The notes: generated from the letters alone by a model not told the origin. A stretch of DNA of 64,000 nucleotides from Marinospirillum alkaliphilum DSM 21637 (GCF_900119735.1 NZ_FPJW01000001.1:62001-126000), one strand, 5' to 3'. Positions 7,359 to 17,027 are shown, counted from the stretch's first letter. Translations and numbers: made by a program.

Positions 7359-8738
7359 TCAGGTTACTATTCGATAGCAGGGATTGTAAGCCTTGCCGGC
7401 CAGTTTCATGCGTCCCTGGCTGACAAATGCCTGCAGCAGGGCGTCGAGTAGTTGCATCAGCTCTGGCTCACCGTGCAATTGAAAAGGCCCATGCTGTTCA
7501 ATGGCACGAATGCCTGACTCTTTGACATTACCTGCCACTATGCCGGAAAAAGCTCTGCGTAGGTTGGCTGCCAGCAGGTGAACCGGTTGATTGCGATGTA
7601 ATTGCAGGGCAGCCATGGCGTCATGTGTTGGCTGAAAAGGCTGCTGGAACAACGGATCAATTCTCAGGCGCCAGTTGAAGTAAAAGGCATCATTGTGCTG
7701 GCGGCGATGATTGGTCACAGCCTCCATGCTGTTGCGCATGGCGCGGGCCACTCCGGCAGGATCATCAATCATGATGCGGTAACGACTGCGCTGTTCTTCA
7801 CCCAGGGTGGTGACAATGAAGTGATCAATCTGCTCAAAATATTCGTGTGAGTCTGCCGGGCCGGTAAAAATCACCGGGAAGGGCTGTTGCTGGTTTTCTT
7901 CGTTACTCAGCAGTCCTAACAGGTAAAGGATTTCTTCGGCTGTACCCACTCCGCCGGGAAAAACAATGATGCCATGCCCCAGACGAACAAAAGCCTCCAG
8001 ACGCTTTTCAATGTCCGGCATGATGACCAGCTCATTCACGATGGGGTTGGGTGCTTCTGCAGCAATGATGCCGGGTTCGGAAATACCGATGTAACGGCGC
8101 AGTGCGGTGCGCTGTTTGGCATGGGCGACGTTGGCTCCTTTCATCGGGCCTTTCATGGCACCGGGGCCGCAGCCTGTGCAGATATCCAGTCCTCTCAGTC
8201 CCAGGTGATAACCCACGTCCTTGGTGTATTCATATTCTTCACGGGAAATGGAATGACCGCCCCAACACACTACCAGGTTGGGTTGCAGGTTGGTGCGCAA
8301 TACCCTGGCGTTGCGCAGGATATGGAACACGGCATCCGTGATACCGTCACTGTCATTCAGGTTGTAACGCGGATTCTGCTCAATTTCATTGCTGACGTAG
8401 ACCAGGTCGCGCAGCACGGCAAACAGGTGTTCGCGGATACCACGGATCATCTCGCCATCCACAAAAGCTTCACTGGGTGCCTGTGTTAACTTCAGGCGAA
8501 TGCCGCGATCCTGCTGCAGTACCTCAATATCAAAATCCGGGTGTGATTCCAGCAGTGCCTTGCTGTCATCCAGCGGGCTGCCGCAGGAAAGGACTGCCAG
8601 CGCACAGCGTCTGAGAATTTCATGGTGGCCATTGCTGGAAGTGTCTTTCAGTCGATTCACCTCATGCTGGGAAAGGACTTCAAGGCTACCTTCCGGTGAA
8701 ACAAGGGCATTAACACCAACCTGGGCTGCTGGGTGCAT
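7359..8738 (-). CDS. ppnN: Nucleotide 5'-monophosphate nucleosidase PpnN
   Basis: A 459-residue cytoplasmic protein matching PpnN (formerly YgdH, about 454 residues), which cleaves purine and pyrimidine nucleoside monophosphates to base and ribose 5-phosphate and is known to bind (p)ppGpp in E. coli. The central LOG-type Rossmann domain has VVCWGGHSIS, TGCGPGAMKGPMKGA and the PGGVGTAEE catalytic signature; the N- and C-terminal extensions typical of the long PpnN form are present. The ATG at 8738 has GGAG upstream. relA lies 26 kb away in this window. The purine-like permease that follows is divergent from it. Confidence 0.92.
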   Translation of the reverse strand: MHPAAQVGVNALVSPEGSLEVLSQHEVNRLKDTSSNGHHEILRRCALAVLSCGSPLDDSKALLESHPDFDIEVLQQDRGIRLKLTQAPSEAFVDGEMIRGIREHLFAVLRDLVYVSNEIEQNPRYNLNDSDGITDAVFHILRNARVLRTNLQPNLVVCWGGHSISREEYEYTKDVGYHLGLRGLDICTGCGPGAMKGPMKGANVAHAKQRTALRRYIGISEPGIIAAEAPNPIVNELVIMPDIEKRLEAFVRLGHGIIVFPGGVGTAEEILYLLGLLSNEENQQQPFPVIFTGPADSHEYFEQIDHFIVTTLGEEQRSRYRIMIDDPAGVARAMRNSMEAVTNHRRQHNDAFYFNWRLRIDPLFQQPFQPTHDAMAALQLHRNQPVHLLAANLRRAFSGIVAGNVKESGIRAIEQHGPFQLHGEPELMQLLDALLQAFVSQGRMKLAGKAYNPCYRIVT

Positions 8739-9178
8739 CCTGAGTACAACTCCTCACTGCTAGTCAATAACAAAACAGCCAACATGATAATCCATCCATG
8801 CCTGCTTGTGCGGCATCTTTTTGTTTCTGATCAAGATATGGGGGTTTTATGAGGTGTTGATGACATCAAGAAAAGGTGGTACTGCCAAGTGCTGCGCTGC
8901 AGTAGTGAATTAGTCGTGTATTTGTTGCATAAATCGTATAATTATTCTGTGTTTTAGGCTTTTATATCAGGCATTTTCGCATTTTTGTCATTTATCTAGC
9001 GAGCGGTTGCTAGTGCCAAGGTCGAATAGGCTAAAGCGGGCAGGAAAGGTAAAAAGCTTCTGCTGAACGATCACACCTACAAAAACAGTAAAGTGACGTC
9101 GGTTCCATGTTGGGTTGTAACTGTCTGAATCAGGCTGTTGCAGCTTCATAAAGACAACTGAAGCAAGGAACTAGAGAC
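8739..9178. other. 440-base divergent intergenic region
   Basis: The region between the divergent ppnN and permease genes has no convincing frame. A TATAAT hexamer lies at 8937-8942 in an AT-rich stretch, but no good -35 hexamer is correctly spaced. I see no riboswitch or clear palindrome. Its length suggests regulatory sites for the permease. Confidence 0.4.
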
Positions 9179-10582
9179 GTGCTCCTGAAAAGAAAACACG
9201 GTGAAGAACACCCTTACTGGCCTGCCGGTCCTTTCAAGATTCGCCTGCCGTTCATTCACTATCGCTGGGAAATTCCAGAAACCATTCAAGCCCTGGTGAT
9301 GTTTGTGATTGCCATGGGTATGATCCCGCTACTTGAGCAGTATCTGGGCCTGCCCTATGAAGTGGCGCTGGCTTACGTAGTGGTTTGTGGCATAGGTTTT
9401 ATGTTGCCAACCCTGCTGGGCGTGCCTTTTGTGCCCGGCTGGATCACTCCTGCCATTCCGGTGGTACTGCTGTTTATCGGTCAGTTTGAACCGGGCCCGG
9501 AAGCCATACGTGCATTGGTGGCCCTGCAGTTGATGGTGACCTTTATTTTCCTGTTCATGGCGGTGACTCGCCTGGGCAGTAAACTGGTCAACAACATTCC
9601 CAACTCCATCAAGGCGGGGATTTTGTTGGGTGCCGGTATTGCCGCCATCAGTGGTGAGATCAGTCAGGGTGGGCGACTGTTTAATACTCCCATTTCCTTG
9701 ACCATTGGTGGCCTGGTCACGGCCTACGTGTTGTTCTCCTTATCCTTCCGTGACTGGACGGAAAAACACCGTTGGGCCAAGTTGGTGGCCAGTTATGGCA
9801 TGGTGCCGGGTATGCTGCTCACCATGTTCATTGGCTGGGGTGTGGCTGAATATCCGCTGCCGGATGTGCAGTGGGGCTTTAACGTACCGGCCATGGGGCA
9901 GATCTGGGCTTACCTGCCATTTACTGTTGGTTTTCCTGGTCTGGACCTGTTGTTGTTGGCTATTCCTACCGCCATTATTGCTTACATCATTGCCTTTGGT
10001 GACATCATTGTTGGCCAGAGTCTGATCAAGCGTGTTGACCACCTGCGCCCTGATGAAAAGATTGAAGTGAATGTGGATCGGGTGCATCTGGTCACGGGTA
10101 TTCGTAACCTGTTGCATTCTTTCTTTGCGCCCTATCCGGGACTGGCGGGTCCGCTGTTTACCGGTGCCATGGCTACCATTGCCGAGCGTTACCGTTATGG
10201 CCGCAAAGCCATGGATACCATCTATTCCGGTGCCAGTATTTTCTGGATTGTCGGTTTTATTGCGCTGTTCCTGCTGCCGCTGGTCACCTTGTTCCGTCCG
10301 GTACTGCCGATTGCCCTGTCGATTACCCTGCTGATCACTGGTTACCTGTGTATTGCGGTGGCGGTGGAGCAAATTGACAATGCCACGTCGATGGGTGTGG
10401 CGGGCATCATGGGTGTCGTGCTGGCCACTCATGGCGCTGCCTGGGGTCTGGGCGCGGGTCTGGTGCTCTATTTCATGATCGAGTTCCGTGGCCGCAATAA
10501 AAAGGCGGCAGACGATACCGAGGAGCCCATTCATGTTGAAGACAATATGCCGGTTGATCAGGAGCTACCGGATAAGACCTGA
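9179..10582 (+). CDS. Integral membrane permease, NCS2/xanthine-uracil-like
   Basis: A 467-residue polytopic protein with roughly 12-14 membrane segments, a cytoplasmic N-terminus (HGEEHPYWPAGPFKIRLPF) and an acidic cytoplasmic tail after about residue 440. The fold resembles the NCS2/SulP branch of the APC superfamily, especially the PGLAGPLFTGAMATIAERY and NATSMGVAGIMGVVLATHG segments and an inverted-repeat layout. The substrate cannot be read from sequence; nucleobase or an anion are the main options. Start is the GTG at 9179 with AAGGA about 9 bases upstream. A LysR gene follows on the same strand beyond a terminator. Confidence 0.6.
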   Translation: MLLKRKHGEEHPYWPAGPFKIRLPFIHYRWEIPETIQALVMFVIAMGMIPLLEQYLGLPYEVALAYVVVCGIGFMLPTLLGVPFVPGWITPAIPVVLLFIGQFEPGPEAIRALVALQLMVTFIFLFMAVTRLGSKLVNNIPNSIKAGILLGAGIAAISGEISQGGRLFNTPISLTIGGLVTAYVLFSLSFRDWTEKHRWAKLVASYGMVPGMLLTMFIGWGVAEYPLPDVQWGFNVPAMGQIWAYLPFTVGFPGLDLLLLAIPTAIIAYIIAFGDIIVGQSLIKRVDHLRPDEKIEVNVDRVHLVTGIRNLLHSFFAPYPGLAGPLFTGAMATIAERYRYGRKAMDTIYSGASIFWIVGFIALFLLPLVTLFRPVLPIALSITLLITGYLCIAVAVEQIDNATSMGVAGIMGVVLATHGAAWGLGAGLVLYFMIEFRGRNKKAADDTEEPIHVEDNMPVDQELPDKT

Positions 10583-10622
10583 GCAGGCTGTTTTCAGGCG
10601 CTGAATGCCTCTACAATAAAAA

Positions 10623-10648
10623 CCCCGATCAGCCGGTCGGGGTTTTTT
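10623..10648. terminator. Intrinsic terminator after the permease gene
   Basis: CCCCGA (10623-10628) pairs with TCGGGG (10637-10642) and is followed by six T; five A precede the stem, so it could work in both directions. It separates the permease from the LysR gene that starts 30 bases later. Confidence 0.9.
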
Positions 10649-10677
10649 CTTGCCGCTGCCGGAAACCGCTGACCAAC

Positions 10678-11574
10678 ATGTTTAATGCCTTGTATTTCCA
10701 GACTTTTATCACGCTGGTAGAAACTGGTAGTTTCACCCAGACTGCGCGTAAGCTGGAAATGACCCAGCCGGGTGTCAGTCAGCATGTGCGTAAACTGGAA
10801 ACCTATTTTGGCCTGGAGCTTTTGGAGCGCAAAGGCAAGCGTTTTGATCTCACCGAAGCCGGGCGTCAGGTGTATGACTATGCGTTGCGGCTTTTTGCTG
10901 ATCATGAGCAGTTTCGTCAGGGGCTGGAACAGGATCTGCTGGAAGGTGGTGAATGCCGTATGGCCAGTATTGAAGTGCTGGGCGTGTTGTTTTATCCCTT
11001 TGCGCTGGGCTTGTTAAAAAATCATCACCGCCTGCGTTTACACCTGCGTTTTGCGGACAATGCCGAGGCGATTCAGGATCTGTTGAACCGACGCATTGAA
11101 CTGGCGCTGGTCAGTGAGATGCAGCGCCATCCTGAGCTGGATTATATGGAATATCTGAGTGAACCGCTGATTGTGGTGGTGCCTGCCGATTTTCAGGGCA
11201 GCAGCCTGCATGAGCTGATCAGTCTGGGTTTTATTGATCATCAGCAGGGTCAGGAACAGGCCGGCAAGCTCTTGAAAGTCAACTTCCCGGAAGAATACCG
11301 GGGCTCGCGCCAGTTGACCCAGCGCAGTTATGTCAACCGGGTGCATCTGGTACTGGATGCTGTGGCACGAGGGCTGGGATTCAGTGTGGTGCCGCGCAGT
11401 GTCTGGGAGGCTTCAACCTGGCAACAGCAGACCCGTGAATGGCGTCTGCCGGAAGAAGCCAGTTGGACCATTTACCGGGTGACTTTAAAAGGCAAAACCC
11501 TGCCAGAGCGTTATCTGCATCTACTGGATGAATACCTGGCCTGGCGTCAGGGTGCGCTCAGCGGTAATCCTTGA
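10678..11574 (+). CDS. LysR-family transcriptional regulator
   Basis: A 298-residue LysR-type regulator. The N-terminal winged helix-turn-helix (about residues 5-65; FITLVETGSFTQTARKLEMT then QPGVSQHVRKLE) is intact and followed by a linker helix and a periplasmic-binding-protein-like effector domain (about 90-290). The ATG at 10678 has only a weak ribosome site. LysR regulators often control a neighbouring transporter, and the upstream permease is the obvious candidate, although the genes are co-directional and split by a strong terminator. The effector is unknown. Its end overlaps the DUF3135 gene by 17 bases. Confidence 0.9.
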   Translation: MFNALYFQTFITLVETGSFTQTARKLEMTQPGVSQHVRKLETYFGLELLERKGKRFDLTEAGRQVYDYALRLFADHEQFRQGLEQDLLEGGECRMASIEVLGVLFYPFALGLLKNHHRLRLHLRFADNAEAIQDLLNRRIELALVSEMQRHPELDYMEYLSEPLIVVVPADFQGSSLHELISLGFIDHQQGQEQAGKLLKVNFPEEYRGSRQLTQRSYVNRVHLVLDAVARGLGFSVVPRSVWEASTWQQQTREWRLPEEASWTIYRVTLKGKTLPERYLHLLDEYLAWRQGALSGNP

Positions 11575-11941
11575 GATAAACCACCTTGGGTCGGCGAGTG
11601 ATTGGCTGGTCGGCTACTTTCTCTGCGCTGGTCATTACTTTGGGTGCTTCTACAGCAGTTGATCCAGAGAGTTTTTCCAGCTCCCGTCGCATTGACAACA
11701 AACCCTCATGCATCAGGCCGGAAAACTTCAGGCAGAGTGCCATCGGGCTGCGGTGTCTGGAGCGTTCAGCATTGATTCTGAATACCAGTTGTTCAAGCCG
11801 TTGACGCATGCCCTGATCCGGTGTGGCATCCAGCACCTCCTGTGTGAGCTGATCCCGTAATGCCTCTAACTGTTCAGGTGATTGCTGAGCCATGGTCAGC
11901 AGTTCATCAAAGCAAGGCAAGCGCGAGGATTGATGGATCAT
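11558..11941 (-). CDS. DUF3135 family protein
   Basis: A 127-residue soluble helical protein. The LPCFDELLTMAQQSPEQLEA opening followed by a helical region (LEQLVFRINAERSRHRSPM) is the pattern of DUF3135 proteins of gammaproteobacteria, whose role is unknown. The tail is polar and basic, ending RRPKVVYLKDYR. It is divergent from the GGDEF-EAL gene at 12059 and overlaps the LysR gene at the 3' end. Confidence 0.75.
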   Translation of the reverse strand: MIHQSSRLPCFDELLTMAQQSPEQLEALRDQLTQEVLDATPDQGMRQRLEQLVFRINAERSRHRSPMALCLKFSGLMHEGLLSMRRELEKLSGSTAVEAPKVMTSAEKVADQPITRRPKVVYLKDYR

Positions 11942-12058
11942 GACAGCCTCCGGGACTGGCCTATCAGATGGTTTTCTGTCAGTTTAGTCAATAATTGCTC
12001 ATCCATCCTTTTTTCTGCTTTACTGTTTAGTGCCACAGCCAGACAAGGAACCGGCTTG

Positions 12059-13996
12059 ATGAAATGTTTTCGCAACGGGTTAACGCCTCAGTGCCGTCAG
12101 GTGCTTAAAGTTGCCGGTATCTATGCGCTTACCAGCGCTTTATGGATCATATACAGCGACCGTTTTGTGGAATCGCTGGAGCTGGATGCCGCAACCCTGA
12201 CACTGTTTCAGACCAAAAAGGGACTCATCTTCATTTCACTGTCCAGCCTTTTGATCGGTTGGTTGGTTTATCGCGCACTGGCGGTGCAGGATCATCTGAT
12301 TGAACGTCTGGAGCACAGCCGCGACAAGTTGCGTCAGGCGGCGACCCTTTATCAGTCTTCTGGTGAAGCCGTGCTGTTATTAAATGCACGGCGAGAACTG
12401 GAAGCAGCCAATCCTGCTGCCGAAAGAATTTTTGGTCAGTCTGAAGCCTCCCTGCTGGGCCATAAACCCTCGATGTTGGTTAATGCGACTCAAACACCAG
12501 CCTTTTATCGTGATATCTGGCGTCAGGTATTGCGTCAGGGGCGTTGGCAAGGTCGCCTGACCCAGGTTCGTAAGGATGGTAGTTTTTGCCACCTGTGGGT
12601 GACCCTCAATCGGCTGGATGAACCCCGCCGCTACCTGTTTGTGATGACCGATATCAGCCAGTTGGAAGAGACTGAAAGCCGACTGGAGCGCCTGGTGTAT
12701 TACGATACCCTGACCGACCTGCCCAATCGCAATCTGATTTCCATGCAGCTGGACAATGCCTTGATTCGTGCCCGGCGCTGGAATCGCAAGGTTGGGGTGT
12801 TGCTGGCTGATCTGGACGGTTTTAAAACCCTCAATGACAGCCTGGGCCATCAGGTGGGTGATCAGTTGTTGATGGCTGCTGCGCGTCGCCTGAATCAGGC
12901 AGTCGGGCAGGAGTGCCTGCTGGCCCGTCTGGGGGGGGACGAGTTTCTGCTGGTACTGGAGGGCATGGACTCACCTGAACCCTTGCAGGCTTTGGCGAAT
13001 CAGGTGTTGGAGTTGATGCGCCAGCCATTTGAGCTGGCCGATGGCCAGCAGGTCTGGTTGACTGCCAGTCTGGGTAGCAGTATCTGGCCGGATGATGCGG
13101 CTTCAGTCGATGAGTTGCTGCGCAACTCGGATGCCGCCTTGTACCAGGCCAAGGATGCCGGACGTAACACCCTGAGCAGTTATACCAGTGACCTGACTGA
13201 CCGGGCCCGCCGTTATCTGAATATGGATGTACGCCTGCGTCAGGCATTGGAGCAGGATCAACTGGTGGTGTTTTATCAGCCGCTGTTGGATCTGGACACC
13301 GGCCGCTGCAGTGGTGTGGAGGCTTTGGTCCGCTGGCAACAGGCAGATGGCAGCCTGGTGCCTCCGATGGATTTTATTCCTCATGCGGAACAGAGTGGCC
13401 TGATCCATGCTCTGGGGGACTGGGTACTGGAGCGGGCCATGCAGGACTTTCTACGCTGGCGTGCAGCAGGTGTTGAGCTGGATACCCTGGCCGTAAACCT
13501 GTCACCGCGCCAGTTCATGCAGCCTGATCTGGTTTCACACATTGCCGCAGCGTTGGAACGCTGGCGCTTTCCGGCTGCATGCCTGGAGCTGGAAATCACT
13601 GAAACGGCACTGATGGGGCAGGGGGCTCATGCCGAAGAGGCATTACAGGAACTGAAGGCGTTAGGTTTGCGCCTGGCCATTGATGATTTTGGTACGGGGT
13701 ATTCGTCCCTGGCGTATCTGAAGCGTTTTCCGCTTGATAAACTGAAAGTGGATCAGAGCTTTGTCAGGGATTTGCCTGATGATGTGGCGGGCAGCGAAAT
13801 TGTGGCTGCAGTCATTGCCATGGGGCGGGGGCTGGGATTGCAGGTGCTGGCGGAAGGTATTGAGAGTCGGCATCAGTTGAGTTTTCTGGCCGAGCGAGGC
13901 TGTCATGCTGGTCAGGGTTATTTGTTCAGTCGACCGGTACCGGAGTCACAACTTCTGCCCTGGCTGGAAAACAATAAAGCCCCGGTGGTGCAATAA
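12059..13996 (+). CDS. Membrane PAS-GGDEF-EAL cyclic-di-GMP protein
   Basis: A 645-residue protein from the ATG at 12059, which has AAGGAA 8 bases upstream. Two membrane helices (about residues 18-32 and 55-75) enclose a short periplasmic loop (SDRFVESLELDAATLTLFQT), followed by PAS (about 95-205), GGDEF (about 225-385) and EAL (about 400-640). GGDEF is intact at 292-296, and the EAL domain keeps VEALVRW (421-423), AVNLSPRQ, LEITET, DDFGTGYSS, KVDQSFV and AEGIES. It may have both cyclase and phosphodiesterase activity, set by a signal at the membrane or PAS domain. It is monocistronic, with a stem-loop at the stop codon. Confidence 0.9.
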   Translation: MKCFRNGLTPQCRQVLKVAGIYALTSALWIIYSDRFVESLELDAATLTLFQTKKGLIFISLSSLLIGWLVYRALAVQDHLIERLEHSRDKLRQAATLYQSSGEAVLLLNARRELEAANPAAERIFGQSEASLLGHKPSMLVNATQTPAFYRDIWRQVLRQGRWQGRLTQVRKDGSFCHLWVTLNRLDEPRRYLFVMTDISQLEETESRLERLVYYDTLTDLPNRNLISMQLDNALIRARRWNRKVGVLLADLDGFKTLNDSLGHQVGDQLLMAAARRLNQAVGQECLLARLGGDEFLLVLEGMDSPEPLQALANQVLELMRQPFELADGQQVWLTASLGSSIWPDDAASVDELLRNSDAALYQAKDAGRNTLSSYTSDLTDRARRYLNMDVRLRQALEQDQLVVFYQPLLDLDTGRCSGVEALVRWQQADGSLVPPMDFIPHAEQSGLIHALGDWVLERAMQDFLRWRAAGVELDTLAVNLSPRQFMQPDLVSHIAAALERWRFPAACLELEITETALMGQGAHAEEALQELKALGLRLAIDDFGTGYSSLAYLKRFPLDKLKVDQSFVRDLPDDVAGSEIVAAVIAMGRGLGLQVLAEGIESRHQLSFLAERGCHAGQGYLFSRPVPESQLLPWLENNKAPVVQ

Positions 13997-14009
13997 CCAG
14001 CGGGGCTTT
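13976..14009. terminator. Bidirectional terminator between GGDEF-EAL gene and ppa
   Basis: AAAGCCCCG (13976-13984) pairs with CGGGGCTTT (14001-14009) around a 16-base loop containing the stop codon. The T tracts are short, but the stem is GC-rich and placed between converging genes. Confidence 0.65.
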
Positions 14010-14027
14010 GATGATGCCGGAAACAGA

Positions 14028-14555
14028 TCAGCCTTTGTAGGCCGCTTCCGATTTCACAATCGCATCGCGGGCGTCAGCAGCAGTGCCCCAGCTTTCCACT
14101 TTTACCCATTTGCCTTCTTCCAGATCCTTGTAGTTCTCGAAGAAGTGAGCAATCTGCTTGCGCAGCAGCTCAGGTACATCATTGATGTCATTGATGTGAT
14201 CGTAGATTTTGGTCAGTTTGCTGTGAGGAACTGCAACCAGCTTGGCATCAGAACCGGATTCGTCAGTCATGTTCAGTACACCCACGGCACGGCAACGAAT
14301 CACACTGCCTGGCTCAACCGGATAGGGCGTGATCACCAGCACGTCCAGTGGATCACCATCTTCACCCAGTGTTTGCGGGATGTAGCCATAGTTGGCTGGG
14401 TAGAACATGGGGGTGGCCATGAAGCGGTCAACAACCAGCGCGTCCATGTCCTTGTCGATTTCGTATTTGACCGGAGAGTGATTGGCAGGAATCTCGATCA
14501 CTACGTTGATGTCGTCAGGCAGAGATTTGCCGGCAGGAATCTTGTTGTAGCTCAT
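14028..14555 (-). CDS. ppa: Inorganic pyrophosphatase
   Basis: A family I soluble pyrophosphatase of 175 residues (E. coli Ppa 176) that hydrolyses PPi to drive biosynthesis. [20 protein letters not shown] at 14555 is the normal N-terminus; the frame is open 39 codons further upstream but has no homology there. The active-site segments are seen: [16 protein letters not shown], the [11 protein letters not shown] loop and the DGDPLDVLV metal-binding signature. It is a single gene, divergent from the PP2C/kinase fusion. Confidence 0.97.
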   Translation of the reverse strand: MSYNKIPAGKSLPDDINVVIEIPANHSPVKYEIDKDMDALVVDRFMATPMFYPANYGYIPQTLGEDGDPLDVLVITPYPVEPGSVIRCRAVGVLNMTDESGSDAKLVAVPHSKLTKIYDHINDINDVPELLRKQIAHFFENYKDLEEGKWVKVESWGTAADARDAIVKSEAAYKG

Positions 14556-14740
14556 CAGCTTTAGACCCTTTGAAAAGTGGAAAAATTTTGCGAGCGAATT
14601 ATACGTGGCCTTCAACCATAACACCAATCTGTTACAGCTGCTTCCGACCAAGGGATAACAGGATTTTACCAACTGGACAGGGGTAAGCAGCGAAAGACTC
14701 GGGTATTATCAGATCTTGAATGGCAGTCAAGGCGTTGCAC

Positions 14741-16453
14741 ATGCATTTGGGTGAGTTGAGGGTCAGTTACGGTCAGGCTTATCTGGCACAGGACAGGCGC
14801 AGTGCGCGCTCCTCGATGGCAGTGTCCTGCCCGAAGGATTCACAGCTGGCGATCAAGGGGGTTGCCGGGATCATCGCTGACTCCACCTGGCGTAACGCCA
14901 TAGCCAAACAGGCCGGTGAAACCTGCGTCAAAGGGTTTATTGCTGACTACTATGCTACGCCGGATAACTGGGATGTAAAAACCTCCGCCAACCGGGTCTT
15001 GTCAGCACTTAACAGCTGGCTGTTTGCGCAAAGCCGTACCGTCACCAACGGCTCTTACATCAGCTCCATGAGTGTGTTGCTACTGCGTGGCCGCCAGGCC
15101 AACCTGTTCCACATGGGTGATACCCTGGTGTATCGCTTGCGTGGCGCAGAACTGCAGTTGCTTAACCGTGAGCACACCACCTATCTGGGTGGTTATCGTT
15201 ACCCTTCGCGTGCCATGGGCATGGACCCCAGTCTGGATATTGATTATCTGAATTTCAATGTGCGTCAGGGGGATATTTTCCTGTTCACCACCCAGGCGGT
15301 GAAAGGCACCCTGATGCCCTCGGACTTTGTGCAGTTGATCAGCCAGTATCCTGAGGACTTGAACCAGGCCTGTGATGCGATCCTGCAGCAGGCCATGGAA
15401 AAGGCCAGTAAACGGGGTTACTCCAGCTACAACTTCTGCTTCCAGTTGCTGCGTGTGGATCAGATTCCGCATGAGTCCAGTGAGGGATTGGGTGAAGCCT
15501 ATTCGGCGCTACCGGTTCCCGAAGAGTTGCAGGCAGGTGATGAGCTGGATGGTTATCGTGTGCTGGAAGTCATCTCGCGCAGTGCCACGAGCCGTGTGTA
15601 TCGGGTGCATGATCCAAAAACCGACCGGATTCTGGTGTTAAAAGCGCCTTCACCCCAGATTGCCCGCAAAAGAGAATTCATTGCCCACTTCATCATGCAG
15701 CAATGGGTGGTGGAGCGTGTCAGTTCACCCTATGTGGCGCGGGTGGTGGACTTGTCCCGGCCCAGGCGGCAGCTGTATTACCTGATGGAATCAGTTGATG
15801 GCCGTACGCTGGAAGAGTGGATGCAGCAAAACCCTGATGCGGATATCAAGGTACGGGTGGATCTGGTTGAGCAGCTCACCAAGGCAGTACGAGCCCTGCA
15901 TCGGCGTGAAATCCTGCATCAGAATCTGACGCCCGCCAACATCCTGGTCGATCATCAGGGGGTGGTGAAACTGGTGGATTTTGCGGCTTGTGGTGTGGCA
16001 AAAATGAATGACCTGCCACCCTTGTTAACCCTGGCGCGGCGGGTGGGGTTGACACCCTACAGTGCACCTGAATATCGCCTGGGCCGTGAGCCAGGTGAGC
16101 GAGCCGATCAGTTTTCGGTGGCTGCCATTGCTTACCAGTTGTTAACCGGTCACCAGCCCTATGAAGGTCAGCTGGAAAAGCTCAGCTCCAAGGTGGATTT
16201 TTCGCGTATGGAGTACCTGCCTGCCTTTCAGTTGAACCCGGAGCTGCCGATCTGGATGGACGTGCCACTGCGCAAGGCATTACAGCCCAATCCAGAGCTG
16301 CGTTACCGGCGTTTGTCCGAGTTTATTTATGATCTGAAAAAACCAGCCCCGACGGCAGTGGCCCCCGAAAGCAATGAGTCCAATCCGCTCACCTTCTGGA
16401 AAGGGCTGGCGGGTGTATTGCTCTTGCTTTTGCTGCTGAGTCTGTTTTACTGA
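14741..16453 (+). CDS. Membrane-anchored PP2C/protein-kinase fusion with degenerate catalytic motifs
   Basis: About 570 residues from the ATG at 14741 (AAGG upstream; another ATG at 14720 lacks a ribosome site). An N-terminal PP2C-like domain (about 1-240) is joined to a Ser/Thr-kinase-like domain (about 260-530), then one membrane helix (GLAGVLLLLLLLSLFY). The order matches the bifunctional kinase/phosphatases of Pseudomonas, usually near nitrate-assimilation genes. Here the usual SDG metal motif of PP2C reads TQA (about 184-186), although FHMGDTLVYR remains. In the kinase the three loop glycines are Ser (ISRSATSRVY), HRDLKP reads HQNLTP (393-398; catalytic Asp is Asn) and DFG reads DFA (413-415). 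Both domains are probably inactive scaffolds or sensors. A zinc-ribbon gene follows 31 bases later. Confidence 0.85.
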   Translation: MHLGELRVSYGQAYLAQDRRSARSSMAVSCPKDSQLAIKGVAGIIADSTWRNAIAKQAGETCVKGFIADYYATPDNWDVKTSANRVLSALNSWLFAQSRTVTNGSYISSMSVLLLRGRQANLFHMGDTLVYRLRGAELQLLNREHTTYLGGYRYPSRAMGMDPSLDIDYLNFNVRQGDIFLFTTQAVKGTLMPSDFVQLISQYPEDLNQACDAILQQAMEKASKRGYSSYNFCFQLLRVDQIPHESSEGLGEAYSALPVPEELQAGDELDGYRVLEVISRSATSRVYRVHDPKTDRILVLKAPSPQIARKREFIAHFIMQQWVVERVSSPYVARVVDLSRPRRQLYYLMESVDGRTLEEWMQQNPDADIKVRVDLVEQLTKAVRALHRREILHQNLTPANILVDHQGVVKLVDFAACGVAKMNDLPPLLTLARRVGLTPYSAPEYRLGREPGERADQFSVAAIAYQLLTGHQPYEGQLEKLSSKVDFSRMEYLPAFQLNPELPIWMDVPLRKALQPNPELRYRRLSEFIYDLKKPAPTAVAPESNESNPLTFWKGLAGVLLLLLLLSLFY

Positions 16454-16484
16454 AATGAATAGATGACCAAAAGGGGAACGCATC

Positions 16485-17027
16485 ATGTCTGATCAAGCCG
16501 AACGCCTGGTTGAGCTGTATGACCGGCTGGTGGAGCGCCTTTATGAGGTGCGCATGGATCTGGAAAAAACCAGCCAACAGTTGGACCTCGATAAAGAAAT
16601 TGAGCGGCTGGTGGAGGCTGAACAGGAAGTTGAGCGCTTAACCCGTGAGGAAACCGAACTGCTGACCCAGTGGTTAAAGCGTGACCTGAAGGACTTGCGT
16701 GGTTATCTGGCTGAAACGGGACTGGGTGTGCGCGAATGGTTGGCACAGGAAACCCAGTTGATCAGTGAGCAGTTCATGCACTGGTTACGTCAGGTGGCTG
16801 ATCCATCCATACTGGATGCACGCACCCTGCAAGAGGATCTGGACAGTCGTGACGATTCCACTCTCTACCATGCCGGTGAGCTGGCCATTGCCGGCACCTT
16901 TGTTTGTGCCGGTTGCGAAAAGGAAGTGCAGGTGGCTTATACCCATCGGCTGGAGCCCTGCCACCGTTGTGATGGCAGGGTGTTTGTGCGCAAAACCGAC
17001 TTCAGTGAAGCATCAGATCAGACGTAA
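16485..17027 (+). CDS. Zinc-ribbon protein, DUF1451/YbeL type
   Basis: A 180-residue protein. The N-terminal two thirds is charged helix, probably coiled coil ([20 protein letters not shown] and onward). The C-terminus carries a zinc ribbon with CAGC and CHRC pairs (about residues 142-166; FVCAGCEKE and [12 protein letters not shown]). This matches the DUF1451 family (E. coli YbeL), whose role is unclear. The ATG has a GGGGA ribosome site. It lies 31 bases downstream of the PP2C/kinase fusion and is probably co-transcribed, so it may be a partner of that protein. Its 3' end overlaps the receptor gene by 10 bases. Confidence 0.8.
   Translation: MSDQAERLVELYDRLVERLYEVRMDLEKTSQQLDLDKEIERLVEAEQEVERLTREETELLTQWLKRDLKDLRGYLAETGLGVREWLAQETQLISEQFMHWLRQVADPSILDARTLQEDLDSRDDSTLYHAGELAIAGTFVCAGCEKEVQVAYTHRLEPCHRCDGRVFVRKTDFSEASDQT

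Noticed and set aside
8914-8942. A sigma-70 promoter built on TATAAT at 8937
   Set aside because: No -35 hexamer of acceptable quality lies 16-18 bases upstream.
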